NCBI GenBank assembly: GCA_028287115.1 | Contig: JAQBQF010000316.1 | Span: 1-64,000, forward strand | DNA: 64,000 nt | Source of the DNA: Myxococcales bacterium | GTDB lineage: Bacteria > Myxococcota_A > Polyangia > Haliangiales > Haliangiaceae | Reading direction: 5' to 3' | Part shown: one piece after another, positions 45,376-57,418 of the stretch | Numbering within the stretch: the stretch's first letter is position 1 | Layout of the letters: the number at the start of each line of letters is the position of its first letter | Translations under genes and position numbers: made by a program | The notes under the pieces: generated by a model | What the model saw: only the letters and a program-made list of their open reading frames with translations | What the model was told of the DNA's origin: nothing | Database searches by the model: none

Positions 45376-46014
45376 GTGGCGGCGCGATTCCTCGACGAAG
45401 CTGCGCGATCGGCGTTCACGCGCGCGATCGAGGCGGTCGAGAATGCGTCGGCGGCCGAGGTCGTCGTGGCGGTCCGCCGGCGATCGGCCACGTATCGCCA
45501 TGCGAACGCGGTCGCGGGTGTGCTGGTCGCGTTCGCCGGGCTCGCGACGATGCTCTATGCGGCGCAGCCGTTTCAGCTGAGCTCGATCCTCGTCGACCCG
45601 TTCGTCGTCGGCTTGCTCGCCGCGGCCACCGTGGAGCTGATGCCGCAGGTCAAGCGCTGGCTCAGTCCGCTCGCGATGCGTCGCGGTCACGTCCAGCGTG
45701 CGGCTCGCGCCACGTTCATCGAGCGCGGCGTGCACAACACCACGGGCCGTAGCGGCATGCTGGTCTACATCTCGTGGCTCGAGCGTCAGGTCGCGCTGGT
45801 CGTCGACAGCGGCCTCGCACGAGCGCTGCCCGTGGGCTTTGTCGAGGGCACCGAAGCAGAGCTGTCGCGAGCGATGCGCGCGGGAGGCACCGAGGTCGCG
45901 CGACTCGTCGAAGCGCTCGCCGCACCGATGGCCAAGGCGATGCCGCATCGCGATGATGACGTCAACGAGCTTCCCGATGCGATCGACAGCGACTTGCCGC
46001 GGAGCCGATCGTGA
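45376..46014 (+). CDS. TPM-like membrane protein
   Basis: 212 aa, GTG start. Two hydrophobic segments near 50-95 (VAGVLVAFAGLATMLYAA; FVVGLLAAATVELM) split a domain resembling the TPM/YgcG fold: ARSAFTRAIEAVENASAAEV VVAVRRRS before, and GMLVYISWLERQVALVVDSG after. TPM proteins are membrane-associated with a phosphatase-like fold. Followed by a GTGA-overlapping Tim44-like gene, a pairing that suggests a joint membrane role. Confidence 0.7.
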   Translation: MAARFLDEAARSAFTRAIEAVENASAAEVVVAVRRRSATYRHANAVAGVLVAFAGLATMLYAAQPFQLSSILVDPFVVGLLAAATVELMPQVKRWLSPLAMRRGHVQRAARATFIERGVHNTTGRSGMLVYISWLERQVALVVDSGLARALPVGFVEGTEAELSRAMRAGGTEVARLVEALAAPMAKAMPHRDDDVNELPDAIDSDLPRSRS

Positions 46015-47489
46015 AGCGGCGAGCGCTGTTCGTGCTTGGCTTGCTCCTCGCGTTCTCCGCGATCGCGGTCGCGCGACCGGGCGGCGGCGAGAGCTACTCC
46101 GGCGGCGGGGGGCACGGCAGCGGCAGCGGCGGCGGTGACGGTGGCGGCGCGATCTTCGAGCTGATCTACTACGCGATCCGGCTGTGCTTTGTATATCCGC
46201 AGATCGGCGTGCCGATCCTCGGCTTCATCGTCGTCGCGATCGTCGTCTCCGCGCGCAAACAACACCTCAACGAAGATTGGGATAGCGGCCCACCCCTTCC
46301 CTTGCAGCACACGAGCGAGCTCGCCGAGCTGCGCGCCATCGATCCCGAGTTCTCGCAGGTCGTGTTCGAGGACTTTGCGTTTCGGCTGTTCTCGACCGCC
46401 CACCGCGCGCGCCACTCGCCACAGACGCTCGCGACGGTCGCACCTTATGTCTCGCCCGTCGCACAAGCCGCGCTCGCCAAGCGCGAGCCGGCCGGCGTCC
46501 CGGTCCAGCAAGTCGTGATCGGTGCGATGCGGACATTCCGCGTCGATGTGCCGGAACGCGAGACGGATGCGCAAGGCAAGCCGACGCGCGTCCGCATCGG
46601 GGTCGAATTCGAGGCGAACGTTGCGACGGCAGATCACACCTACTATTCCGTCGAGAGCTGGCTGTTCGGGCGCGAGGCGACGCGTCACAGCAAGCCGCCC
46701 GGTGCCGCACGCACGTTTCCCTGCCCCAACTGCGGCGCACCGTGGCAGGCGAGCGCGACGGGTACCCAGCAGTGTGCCTCGTGCGGCCAGATCGTCGACA
46801 ACGGCCGGTTCGACTGGGTCGTCGAGCAGGTGTCTCGCGTCTCGGTGGACGAGCGACCGCCCACGCTCACCACCACGGTGACCGAACGCGGCACCGATCT
46901 GCCGACCTACCAAGCGAGCGACGTCGACGAGCGCTGGGCCGAGCTCACCGCCTCCGATCCCGCGGTCACCGAGCCTGCCCTCCTCGCGCGCCTCGCGATG
47001 ATCTACGGCCAGCTCAACACCGCGTGGTCGAACAACGCGCTCGAGCCGGTGCGTGGACTGGTCTCCGACGGGCTCTATGACTACCTGCAGTACTGGGTCG
47101 ACGCCTACAAACGTCAGGGCCTGCGCAATCAGCTCGTCGACATGCAGATCACCGGCACCGCGCGCGCGAAGATCGTGCACGATCGCTGGTACGACACGAT
47201 CACGATCCGGATCTGGGGCACCGGCAAGGACTTCGTCGTGCGCACGGCGACCGGCGACGTGGTCCGCGGTTCGAAGCGCTTCGAGCGCGCGTACAGCGAA
47301 TACTGGACGTTGATCCGCAGCGCACAGCGCAAAGGCCCACCGAAGGCCGACGCGACCTGCGGCAACTGCGGCGCGCCACTCGTGATCACGATGTCCGGTG
47401 CCTGCGATCACTGCGGCGTGCACCTCACCGCGGGCGAATTCGACTGGGTCCTCTCGAAGATCGAGCAAGACGACAGCTACCGCGGCTAG
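46011..47489 (+). CDS. Tim44-like membrane protein with two zinc ribbons
   Basis: 492 aa, GTG 46011 overlapping the TPM-like stop. Signal/anchor MKRRALFVLGLLLAFSAIAV, a Gly/Ser-rich stretch, then a transmembrane segment (VYPQIGVPILGFIVVAIVVS). Residues ~95-220 and ~300-430 have Tim44-like features (NALEPVRGLVSDGLYDYLQY). Two zinc ribbons: CPNCGAPWQ..QCASCGQ and CGNCGAPLV..CDHCGVH. Tim44-like bacterial proteins are membrane-linked with uncertain roles. A convergent gene lies 121 bases away. Confidence 0.78.
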   Translation: MKRRALFVLGLLLAFSAIAVARPGGGESYSGGGGHGSGSGGGDGGGAIFELIYYAIRLCFVYPQIGVPILGFIVVAIVVSARKQHLNEDWDSGPPLPLQHTSELAELRAIDPEFSQVVFEDFAFRLFSTAHRARHSPQTLATVAPYVSPVAQAALAKREPAGVPVQQVVIGAMRTFRVDVPERETDAQGKPTRVRIGVEFEANVATADHTYYSVESWLFGREATRHSKPPGAARTFPCPNCGAPWQASATGTQQCASCGQIVDNGRFDWVVEQVSRVSVDERPPTLTTTVTERGTDLPTYQASDVDERWAELTASDPAVTEPALLARLAMIYGQLNTAWSNNALEPVRGLVSDGLYDYLQYWVDAYKRQGLRNQLVDMQITGTARAKIVHDRWYDTITIRIWGTGKDFVVRTATGDVVRGSKRFERAYSEYWTLIRSAQRKGPPKADATCGNCGAPLVITMSGACDHCGVHLTAGEFDWVLSKIEQDDSYRG

Positions 47490-47495
47490 CGAACG

Positions 47496-47608
47496 AAACG
47501 CCAAGACGCCGCGAGGCCGTTCGGACGATCGAAAGCCGCTAGGATCGAACGCCAAGACGCCAGGGGAAGCAGAAGATTCTTCGAGCACACACCCCGTGGC
47601 GCCTTGGC
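47496..47608. repeat. Intergenic CGCCAAGACGCC repeats with inverted copy
   Basis: AACGCCAAGACGCC occurs at 47497-47510 and 47548-47561, and an inverted relative GGCGCCTTGGC at 47598-47608. GCCAAGACGCC (47551-47561) can pair with it with one mismatch. Lies between convergent genes, so a bidirectional terminator is possible; such short GC-rich dispersed repeats are common between genes in related genomes. Confidence 0.65.
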
Positions 47609-47610
47609 AG

Positions 47611-48402
47611 CTAGTGCAGTGACAGCTTCTTGCGCAGCCAGTCTTCGGCGCGCTTCGCGACCAGGCGCTCGGCGATGTCGGTTCCCACTTGCACGAGCTG
47701 CTTGACCTCTTCCTGCGCATCTTGCGCGCTCTCCGCGACCGGCAACGTGACCGGCACCTCGACCGGCGTCGACCCGAACAGCGAGCCCGCGGCGGACAGC
47801 TTGCCGTCGTTGTAGAGCAGGCTCAGCGTCAGCCCCGCCGGCAGATCGATGTGCGCACGCAACTCGTTCATCGTCAGCAGCCATGATAGCGGCGTGCGAA
47901 ACACCGTTGGCCCCGACTCCGCGTGATCGATCTTGATCTCGACCCGGCCGAGGCTCGGGACGAGCGCGCTCGGCGAAAACGTCAGCACGGCGTCATCGAT
48001 CACGACATGCCGCGAGCGGATCGGCTTGTTCTTGTGTTGCTCGAGCTTGAACAGCGCCACGGTCGAGACCTCGAGGCGGACGCCGCGGACGGCGAGGTCG
48101 CGACACTCGCTGTCGACGAGCGCGAGCCCGATCGGTGCGAGCTCGCAGCGAATCTCGTCGACGGTGATCGCGAGATGACCTACCACGTCGTCGCGCACGA
48201 TCGACAGCTGCTGCATCGCAAGCCGGCCGCGGATCAGCGCAAGATCGGAGTCACCGAGCGTGGCGGTCGCTTGGAGCGACTCGCTGATGCGCTCCGTCGT
48301 GCCGCGCCGCTGCTTGCCCGCGAACGTGTAATCGAGGACGAGCAGGACCGCGAGCCACACCGCGACGAGGACGATCGCTGCACGGACCAGGCGCCGCATC
48401 AC
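47611..48402 (-). CDS. Membrane-anchored hypothetical protein downstream of parE
   Basis: 263 aa. One N-terminal transmembrane segment (AAIVLVAVWLAVLLVLDY) then a periplasmic beta-rich domain with AsmA-like character (LALIRGRLAMQQLSIVRDDV; HVVIDDAVLTFSPSALVP) and a C-terminal amphipathic helix. No firm family. It follows parE by 34 bases on the same strand, so may be co-transcribed. Confidence 0.7.
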   Translation of the reverse strand: MMRRLVRAAIVLVAVWLAVLLVLDYTFAGKQRRGTTERISESLQATATLGDSDLALIRGRLAMQQLSIVRDDVVGHLAITVDEIRCELAPIGLALVDSECRDLAVRGVRLEVSTVALFKLEQHKNKPIRSRHVVIDDAVLTFSPSALVPSLGRVEIKIDHAESGPTVFRTPLSWLLTMNELRAHIDLPAGLTLSLLYNDGKLSAAGSLFGSTPVEVPVTLPVAESAQDAQEEVKQLVQVGTDIAERLVAKRAEDWLRKKLSLH

Positions 48403-48436
48403 CGCAGCATCGCATGTTCGAGCGAGCTCGGCAGGC

Positions 48437-50380
48437 TCAGACGTCGAGGTCGCCGATTTCGGCGGCGTTCTCGGTGATCATCTTGAATCGTGCACCGACG
48501 TCTTTGCCCATCAGCTCGGAGATCGTCTTGTCGGTCAGGAGTTGCTCGCCGTCTTTGACCGTGACACGCAGCGCCTGACGCGTCTTCGGGTTGAGCGTCG
48601 TCGACTTGAGCGTCTCCGGGTTCATCTCGCCGAGGCCTTTGAAGCGCGTGATGCTCGGCTTGGAGTTGCTCTTGCCGTTCTCCTTGATCAGCTCGTCGCG
48701 GTGGATTTCGTCGAGCGCCCAGTAGGTCTGCTTGCCGATGTCGATCCGGAACAGCGGCGGCTGCGCCAGATACACGTGCCCCTGATCGATCAGAGGCTTC
48801 ATGTGACGGAAGAAGAACGTCAGGAGCAACGTCGCGATGTGATGGCCGTCGGAGTCGGCGTCCATCAGCAAGAAGATCTTACCGTAGCGGAGCTTGGCGA
48901 CATCGATCGTCTCGCCCATGCCGCAACCGAGCGCCGACACGATGTCCTGCAGCTCCTTGTTCGCGAGCAGCTTCTGGCCGTTTGCTTGCTCGGTGTTGAG
49001 GACCTTTCCGCGGAGCGGCAGGATCGCCTGCGTCTTGCGATCGCGGCCTTGCTTTGCGGTGCCGCCTGCGGACTGACCTTCGACGATGAACAGCTCGCTC
49101 TCGCCGGGATCTGTCGACGAACAGTCGGCGAGCTTGCCGGGAAGATTGAGCCGGTGCGAGATCGCCGTCTTGCGCGTGACGGCTTGCGCTGCACGCGATG
49201 CTTCGCGCGCCCGCGCCGAGATGATCGTTCGCGCGACGACGGCCTGGCCCCAGTTCGGGTTCTCGTTGAGATAATTCTCGAGCGCCGGCCGCACGAGCCC
49301 TTCGACCTGCGCCGCGACCTCGGGATTGTTGAGGCGATTCTTGGTCTGGCTCTGGAACTGCGGATCGTGAACGTACGTCGACAGCACCGCGACGACACCT
49401 TCGCGGATGTCTTCGGCGGTGAGCGTCACACCCTTCGGATCGAGCTTGTGCGTCGCGATGTAGTTGCGGATCGCCTTGACGATCGCGGAGCGCAGCCCGG
49501 TATCGTGCGTGCCACCGTCGGGCGTCGGCACCGAGTTGACGTACGTCTTGATCAGATCGTCCGGACTCTCGGTCCACTGGAGCGCGAGCTCGAGTCCGAG
49601 CTTCGCGTCCTTGTCCTGCTTGTCCATGTAGAACACGCCGCCGCTCGGGGGCACCGGCTGCTTGGCGCGATCGCTGACGAGCTTCGGCAGGTACTCCGCG
49701 ATGCCCTGCGGGTGCACGAACGTGTGCGTCACTACCGGAGACTTGGTCTCGTCGTGGAACACGATCTCGAGGCCGCCGTGGAGGTAGCTCTTCGCCTCGA
49801 GCCGCTCCGCGATCTGCGCCGGATCGAAGTGGATCTTGCCGCCGAACACTTCGTCGTCGGGATGGAACGTTACGGTCGTGCCGGTGCCGCGGCCCGGGCC
49901 GAGCTTCTTCAGCTTGCCCTTGGATTCGCCGCGCTCGAACCGCATCTCGTACTTCTCGCCGTCGCGCTTGACCTGAACGATCAGCGACTCCGACAGCGCG
50001 TTGACGACGGCCGCGCCGACGCCGTGCAGACCGCCCGAGACCGCGTAGCTCTTGCCGCGCTCGAACTTACCGCCCGAGTGCAGCGTACTGAAGATCACCT
50101 CGAGGGCGCTCTTCTTGAACTTCGGCATCATGTCGACGGGAATGCCGCGCCCGTTGTCTTCGACGGTCGCGCTCTTGCCGTTCTTGTGCAGCGTGACCTC
50201 GACGCGGGTCGCGTGCTTGTTGATCACCTCGTCGATCGAGTTATCGACGACCTCCCACAGCAGGTGGTGATAGCCGTCCTTACCCGTGCCGCCGATGTAC
50301 ATGCCCGGTCGCTTGCGAACCGGATCCAAGCCTTCGAGGACCTGAATGTCCTCGCCGGTATATTTGGATGCTTGCGCCAT
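48437..50380 (-). CDS. parE: DNA topoisomerase IV subunit B (ParE / GyrB family)
   Basis: 647 aa. GHKL ATPase: [89 protein letters not shown] and [21 protein letters not shown]-terminal [13 protein letters not shown]. Starts 2 bases after the parC stop. Length matches topoisomerase IV B (no ~170-residue insertion as in E. coli GyrB); the gyrase alternative is not excluded. Confidence 0.92.
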   Translation of the reverse strand: MAQASKYTGEDIQVLEGLDPVRKRPGMYIGGTGKDGYHHLLWEVVDNSIDEVINKHATRVEVTLHKNGKSATVEDNGRGIPVDMMPKFKKSALEVIFSTLHSGGKFERGKSYAVSGGLHGVGAAVVNALSESLIVQVKRDGEKYEMRFERGESKGKLKKLGPGRGTGTTVTFHPDDEVFGGKIHFDPAQIAERLEAKSYLHGGLEIVFHDETKSPVVTHTFVHPQGIAEYLPKLVSDRAKQPVPPSGGVFYMDKQDKDAKLGLELALQWTESPDDLIKTYVNSVPTPDGGTHDTGLRSAIVKAIRNYIATHKLDPKGVTLTAEDIREGVVAVLSTYVHDPQFQSQTKNRLNNPEVAAQVEGLVRPALENYLNENPNWGQAVVARTIISARAREASRAAQAVTRKTAISHRLNLPGKLADCSSTDPGESELFIVEGQSAGGTAKQGRDRKTQAILPLRGKVLNTEQANGQKLLANKELQDIVSALGCGMGETIDVAKLRYGKIFLLMDADSDGHHIATLLLTFFFRHMKPLIDQGHVYLAQPPLFRIDIGKQTYWALDEIHRDELIKENGKSNSKPSITRFKGLGEMNPETLKSTTLNPKTRQALRVTVKDGEQLLTDKTISELMGKDVGARFKMITENAAEIGDLDV

Positions 50381-50382
50381 GA

Positions 50383-52905
<2,523 letters not shown>

Positions 52906-52943
52906 GCTTAGGCTCGGGGTTTGTAGGGAAGTTGGTCGACCCA

Positions 52944-52970
52944 AAGAGGCGTGATATTGCTGGGCCTCTT
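52944..52970. promoter_or_regulatory. Inverted repeat in the parC/52980 divergent promoter
   Basis: AAGAGGC (52944-52950) and GCCTCTT (52964-52970), a 7-bp inverted repeat with 13-base centre, in the 74 bases between divergent genes. A plus-strand TTGGTC-N17-TATTGC promoter candidate spans it, so it could be an operator. Confidence 0.4.
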
Positions 52971-52979
52971 CAAGAACCC

Positions 52980-53534
52980 ATGGTCCGCAGACGCACGACG
53001 AAGCGCAAGAAAAGGGCTGCCTACCAAGCGCTAGCGGCCGCACCCGCGAGACACAACGGGGGCTGGGTCATCCTCGTTCTCGGGGGTCTGGTCCTCGTAA
53101 ATCTCTACGTCTTCGTTTGGGACAAGAAGCTCGGCATCGGCCGGGTGAGAGAGATCGCAAACGAAAAAACCACCGCGCCGGCGATGACGTTGCCGGCGCT
53201 TCCGCTGCGGCCCGAAGCGCCGGTCGCCGAGCGGATGACGACCGCCACGGTCGCCGCACCGATCGGACCCCCGGGTGCGATCGAAGGCAAGGTCGGCAAG
53301 TCCGATACGCTCGGTCGTCTGCTCAAGCGAAACGGGCTCTCGGCCGCCGAAACGGACGAGGTCATTCGCGCGCTGTCGCCGGTGCTCGATTTCCGCACGC
53401 TGCGTACAGGCGAGACGTTCCGGATCGAACGCGGGGCAGACGGCCACGTGAAGGTGTTCGAGCTCGAGATCTCGAAGACGCATCACGTACGCGCCGAACG
53501 CCAACCGACCGGCGAGCTGCTCGGCAAGACCTAA
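52980..53534 (+). CDS. Membrane-anchored LysM/OapA-like domain protein
   Basis: 184 aa from ATG 52980. Basic N-terminus ([10 protein letters not shown]), one transmembrane helix at ~30-45 ([19 protein letters not shown]), linker, then a periplasmic domain at ~95-184 ([40 protein letters not shown]) that resembles the OapA/LysM-like N-terminal domain of M23 endopeptidases such as MepM. No peptidase domain follows. Possibly a cell-wall-binding or regulatory protein. Confidence 0.75.
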   Translation: MVRRRTTKRKKRAAYQALAAAPARHNGGWVILVLGGLVLVNLYVFVWDKKLGIGRVREIANEKTTAPAMTLPALPLRPEAPVAERMTTATVAAPIGPPGAIEGKVGKSDTLGRLLKRNGLSAAETDEVIRALSPVLDFRTLRTGETFRIERGADGHVKVFELEISKTHHVRAERQPTGELLGKT

Positions 53535-53619
53535 CAACCCACTGGGCTCCCGTTCCGACAGCATTCCGCTGTGACGCTCAGCAAACTGGCTGGCAACGCC
53601 GACGGAGATCCACGACTTT

Positions 53620-53634
53620 GTGCCTATTAGGCAC
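53620..53634. promoter_or_regulatory. 15-bp dyad upstream of the membrane protein gene
   Basis: GTGCCTA-T-TAGGCAC, a perfect 7-bp dyad, lies 62 bases before GTG 53697 in a 162-base intergenic region. The single-base centre suits a protein-binding site rather than an RNA hairpin. Confidence 0.35.
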
Positions 53635-53696
53635 CGCTGAGTGCGATACCGATCACCGGGCTTGCCGAGGCGCCTCTTCCTCGTCATGCTTGAGGT

Positions 53697-54146
53697 GTGG
53701 TCAAGCTCCTCGTCGGACTTCTCAAGGGCGCGGTGATTGGTGGCGGTGTGGGCTACGGCGCGTACGCGCTACAGCAATCCACTGACTTCAGCAACGCATG
53801 GCTGACCTACGGGCTGATCGGTGCGCTCGTGGGCCTTTTCGTAGGGCGACCGCTGTGGTCGCTGATCAAGGACAAGAACTCGACGACCTGGGTCGCGATC
53901 TTGAAAGGCGCGTTCGGTTTCGGCGTTGGCTGCGGCCTCTATGCATTGGTCGCGAAGGCGATCAGTCCTTCGCCGCTCCTGATCTCTGGCTATGACGCGT
54001 TCTCGTGGTCGCCGATCCTCGGCGGCGCCATCGGTGCGGTCTACGGTGGCTTCGTCGAGCTCGATGACGCGATCGGTGACGAGGGCAAAGGCAAGGACAA
54101 GGACAAGTCCGCGCCCGTGAAGCAGATCGCCGCCAAGAAGAAGTAA
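53697..54146 (+). CDS. Small Gly-rich membrane protein
   Basis: 149 aa, GTG start after GAGGT. Three to four hydrophobic helices rich in Gly (GLLKGAVIGGGVGYGAYAL; YGLIGALVGLFVG; AFGFGVGCGLYALVAKAI; ILGGAIGAVYGGFV) and a Lys-rich C-terminal tail. Two halves look like a repeated helix pair. No family recognised. Confidence 0.7.
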   Translation: MVKLLVGLLKGAVIGGGVGYGAYALQQSTDFSNAWLTYGLIGALVGLFVGRPLWSLIKDKNSTTWVAILKGAFGFGVGCGLYALVAKAISPSPLLISGYDAFSWSPILGGAIGAVYGGFVELDDAIGDEGKGKDKDKSAPVKQIAAKKK

Positions 54147-54352
54147 GCGGCACGCTGCAGTGGCGGCTGTGCTAGCCAGGCGCTCGGTGCCGCCGGGTGC
54201 GACGCTACAGAGCACGCGGGGTTAGGCCCGGCACGCTCGATGCTCGTAGATCCCGCATGCGCGACATCCGGCTCTTCATCTTCGGCCATCTCATGCTGAT
54301 CGCGGTTGCCGTCCTCGGAAGCCTCTGATCCGACGCACCGCGTCGTAGATGG
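54147..54352. other. Intergenic region with a possible 23-aa membrane peptide
   Basis: 206 bases between convergent genes. ATG 54257 to TGA 54328 (plus) would encode MRDIRLFIFGHLMLIAVAVL followed by GSL, a single hydrophobic helix with a charged start. No good ribosome binding site is seen, so this is only a candidate; otherwise nothing recognised. Confidence 0.25.
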
Positions 54353-55708
54353 CTACTTTGGCGCTTCGAGCTCGAGATCGATCATGATCCCGACCATATC
54401 GGACGAGCCGTCGTAGTTGCCCGCCGGCACCTCCGCATCGCCGGCACGGAACGGGTTGTCGAGCTGCCACGAGCTGGTCGGCGCCGACCTCCGGATCGAC
54501 CAGGTCCTCGCCCAGCCCAGCGTGATCGTCACGCCGCCGCCATTCGCTTCGAGGCCGGCCGCGAAGGTGTGGCCGCCGAGATCGCCAAATGTCGGCGACA
54601 GCCGCGCGGTCGACGTTCCGGAGGTCGTCAGCGCATAGCCTGCGGTCGCCCACAGAAAACCGGCGATCAGCTCGACATCGAGCGAGCCGCGCATCGCTCC
54701 GTGCGTGCGCGACGACAGCCGCGACGGTAGCGAGTGAAGATCGACGCCGACGCCGCTGCTATCGACGACGCGCAACCCGTGCAGTTGCCAGCTCGCAGTC
54801 TCCGCGGCCGAGGGAAACAGCCACAAATCGCCGTCGACTTCGGCGATCCAACGTTCCCCGAGCCAGCGTGCGCCGGCGCGCAGCGTCAGCGGCTCGCGGA
54901 CATCGAGCTCCGCGCTCGCGCCGGTCGCTTGCACGCTCACCGCGGGCATCGTGCCGATCGCGGCGACATCACCTTGGACGTGCGCGGTCCTCGCCCACGC
55001 GATCGACGCGGCGAGCTCGACGCGCGTGTCGGGCGGCGCGATCAGGACACCGGCGACGGCGCTCGGCGAGAACGTGTCGTCTGCGGTCATGCCGATCTCG
55101 ACGTCGTGCGCCGGGTCACCGATGACCTCTTTGCGGCCGGCGAAGCCCGCCCACAGTCTGCGGGTCTCCACGATGCCGACGCGCGAGCCCGCGATCGCGA
55201 CTCCGATCGCGACTGCGTCTCCGAACCTGCGCGCGACGCCGAGCGTCACCGTGTCGCGGCGCTGCGAGCCTTCGAGGCCGGCGTAGCGATAATCGAACGC
55301 GCTCGCGAAGCTCTCGGGTGGAATCCGCCCGGGACGCCGGAACACCCGCTGCGAGGCCGTGCTTGTCATCGCAGCTGCCCCGATCACCCAGGCGCCGATC
55401 GCCCCTTCGAGCGCGAGGAACGGCAGCGCGACCGAGCCTGCCTGATCATGCGCGGTCGGCGCGCCGTCGACGTAGCGCTGCCACACGACATTGTCGTCGA
55501 TCACCGAGATGCCGACTTGCGCGCGCTTCGTGTCGCGCCGGGCGAGCGCGGCGGGATTGACGAGGAGCGCACCACCTCCGTCGTCGCCGACGGTGCCGGC
55601 GCCCGCGCGGCCGATCGCTCGCGGAGATCCGCCGGTGATCACGAGCCCGCCCGCACGTGCAGATGTGCACCATGCAAGCAGCACGACCACCGCGCGCAAG
55701 CGAACCAC
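54353..55708 (-). CDS. FadL/OmpP1-like outer-membrane protein
   Basis: 451 aa. Signal peptide to ~19 (VVVLLAWCTSARA). The mature start GGLVITGGSPRAIGRAGAGT then GGALLVNPAALARRDTKRAQ matches the FadL/OmpP1 hatch region (NPA motif), followed by alternating strands and an aromatic-poor C-terminus. FadL-type porins pass hydrophobic molecules across the outer membrane. Follows the glutathionyl-hydroquinone reductase by 35 bases on the same strand. Confidence 0.8.
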   Translation of the reverse strand: MVRLRAVVVLLAWCTSARAGGLVITGGSPRAIGRAGAGTVGDDGGGALLVNPAALARRDTKRAQVGISVIDDNVVWQRYVDGAPTAHDQAGSVALPFLALEGAIGAWVIGAAAMTSTASQRVFRRPGRIPPESFASAFDYRYAGLEGSQRRDTVTLGVARRFGDAVAIGVAIAGSRVGIVETRRLWAGFAGRKEVIGDPAHDVEIGMTADDTFSPSAVAGVLIAPPDTRVELAASIAWARTAHVQGDVAAIGTMPAVSVQATGASAELDVREPLTLRAGARWLGERWIAEVDGDLWLFPSAAETASWQLHGLRVVDSSGVGVDLHSLPSRLSSRTHGAMRGSLDVELIAGFLWATAGYALTTSGTSTARLSPTFGDLGGHTFAAGLEANGGGVTITLGWARTWSIRRSAPTSSWQLDNPFRAGDAEVPAGNYDGSSDMVGIMIDLELEAPK

Positions 55709-55743
55709 AGCGCGACGATAGCAGCATCACGCGGGCGTTGCGC

Positions 55744-56664
55744 TCACAGGGGCGCGAGCAGGTCGGCCTCGATCTCGGGCCCGATCGGCACGATCCGCGT
55801 CGGATTGATCATCGGATGGCTCCAGTAATAGTGGAGCTTGATCTCGGGCAAGTGACACGTCGGTTGGATGCCCGGGTGCTGATACATCCGGCGCGTGAAC
55901 CGCCAGAGGTGCTCGTGATCACGCAACCGGCGCAGGTTGCACTTGAAGTGATAGTGATAGACGAGATCGAACCGGAGCAGCGTCGTGAACAGCGCGATGT
56001 CCGCTTCCGTCATGCGATCACCGCACAGATAGGGTTGGTGCGCCAGCACGTCGTTCCACCGCGCGAGCGCGGCGAACAGCTCGCGCGCGGCCGTTTCGTA
56101 CGTCTCCTGCGTGGTCGCAAAGCCGGTGCGATAAACGCCGTTGTTGATCGGCTCGTAGATCGCATCGAGCGTCGCGTCGATCTTCGCGACGAGCTCGGCG
56201 GGCGCCAGGATCGGCTCGGGCGGGTTCACCGCGATCGGCGCGAAGTCGAGGTCGAGGATTCGCATGATCTCGCGTGACTCGTTGTTGACGATCGTGTTCG
56301 CCGCGCGGTCCCACAGCACCGGCACGGTGACGCGACCGCTGTAGTGCGGATCGGCGCGCGTGTAGATCTCGTGTAGCCGCGTGGCGCCGGCGATCGGATC
56401 CGGGTCCTCGGGCCGGAACACCCAGCCGTCATCGCCCATCCGAGGATCGACGACGGTCACGCTGATCGCCTGCGACAGACCTCTCAGCGAACGCGTGATG
56501 ATCGTGCGATGCGCCCACGGACATGCGTCGGCGGCGTAGAGGTGATAGCGGCCGGGCTCGATCGCGCTCGGGCGACCGCGGAACGTCGAAGGTGGCCGCT
56601 TGAACTTGCCCTGCTCGATGTCGAAGCCCGTGGGATACCAGGTGCCATCTACGAGCTTGCCCAT
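55744..56664 (-). CDS. Glutathionyl-hydroquinone reductase (xi-class GST)
   Basis: 306 aa from ATG 56664; the open frame extends far upstream only because stops are rare in this GC-rich strand. Thioredoxin-like N-terminal domain with the catalytic motif ADACPWAHRT (CPWA, diagnostic of the YqjG/PcpF/ECM4 class), RPEDPDPIAGATRLHEIYTR, TVPVLWDRAANTIVNNES (GSH site), then the helical domain with GDRMTEADIALFTTLLRFD. Reduces glutathionyl-(hydro)quinones. Cytoplasmic. Its presence implies glutathione or a similar thiol in this organism. Confidence 0.93.
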   Translation of the reverse strand: MGKLVDGTWYPTGFDIEQGKFKRPPSTFRGRPSAIEPGRYHLYAADACPWAHRTIITRSLRGLSQAISVTVVDPRMGDDGWVFRPEDPDPIAGATRLHEIYTRADPHYSGRVTVPVLWDRAANTIVNNESREIMRILDLDFAPIAVNPPEPILAPAELVAKIDATLDAIYEPINNGVYRTGFATTQETYETAARELFAALARWNDVLAHQPYLCGDRMTEADIALFTTLLRFDLVYHYHFKCNLRRLRDHEHLWRFTRRMYQHPGIQPTCHLPEIKLHYYWSHPMINPTRIVPIGPEIEADLLAPL

Positions 56665-56718
56665 AACGCTAGGTACCATCTCCGGCTTGCTGGCGTCGAT
56701 CGTGCAGCGTCTTGGAGC

Positions 56719-57414
56719 ATGTCGTTGTTTCTTGATCGCCGCGACGCCGGTGAGCGATTGGCCGAGGCACTGCAGCCGCTCGCGGGCCGATCGGATGTCC
56801 TCGTGCTCGCGCTCCCGCGCGGCGGCGTTCCCGTCGGTTACGAGATCGCGACACGCCTCGGGCTGCCGCTCGATGTGCTTGTCGTGCGCAAGCTCGGGGT
56901 TCCCGGTCACGAGGAGCTCGCGATGGGTGCGATCGCATCCGGTGGAGCGCTGGTCATCAACCGCGATGTCGTAGGGCCCCTTGGCATCTCCGAGGCGATG
57001 CTCCAGCGCGTCATTGCACGCGAGCGCGCCGAGCTCGAGCGTCGCGAGCGAGCATTTCGCGATGATCGGCCGCCGATCGACGTGACCGGCAAGACCGTGC
57101 TGCTCGTCGATGACGGGCTCGCCACCGGCTCGACGATGCTCGCGGCGGTGCGCGCACTCCGCGCACGACCGATCGCGGGAATCATGGTCGCCGTCCCGGT
57201 CGCCGCGCCGGACGTCTGCGAACAATTTCGTCGGGAAGTCGATCAGATCGTGTGCCTGGCGACCCCCGAGCCGTTCTACGGCGTGGGGCTCTGGTACGAC
57301 GATTTCTCGCAGACCACCGACGAGGAAGTGCGCGAGCTCCTCGAGCGCGCCGCGCGAGAACAACCGACGAGCGCGCGCGCCACGGCGGGCGCAAGCTCGG
57401 CCACAACTTCGTGA
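56719..57414 (+). CDS. Phosphoribosyltransferase
   Basis: 231 aa from ATG 56719 with GGAG nearby. Type I PRT fold: LALPRGGVPVGYEIA, LDVLVVRKLGVPGHEELAMG and the PRPP loop TVLLVDDGLATGSTMLAA. Substrate base cannot be inferred. In many bacteria this protein is fused to, or adjacent to, a dienelactone-hydrolase-like protein, as here (next start 4 bases on). Confidence 0.88.
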   Translation: MSLFLDRRDAGERLAEALQPLAGRSDVLVLALPRGGVPVGYEIATRLGLPLDVLVVRKLGVPGHEELAMGAIASGGALVINRDVVGPLGISEAMLQRVIARERAELERRERAFRDDRPPIDVTGKTVLLVDDGLATGSTMLAAVRALRARPIAGIMVAVPVAAPDVCEQFRREVDQIVCLATPEPFYGVGLWYDDFSQTTDEEVRELLERAAREQPTSARATAGASSATTS

Positions 57415-57418
57415 ACGC

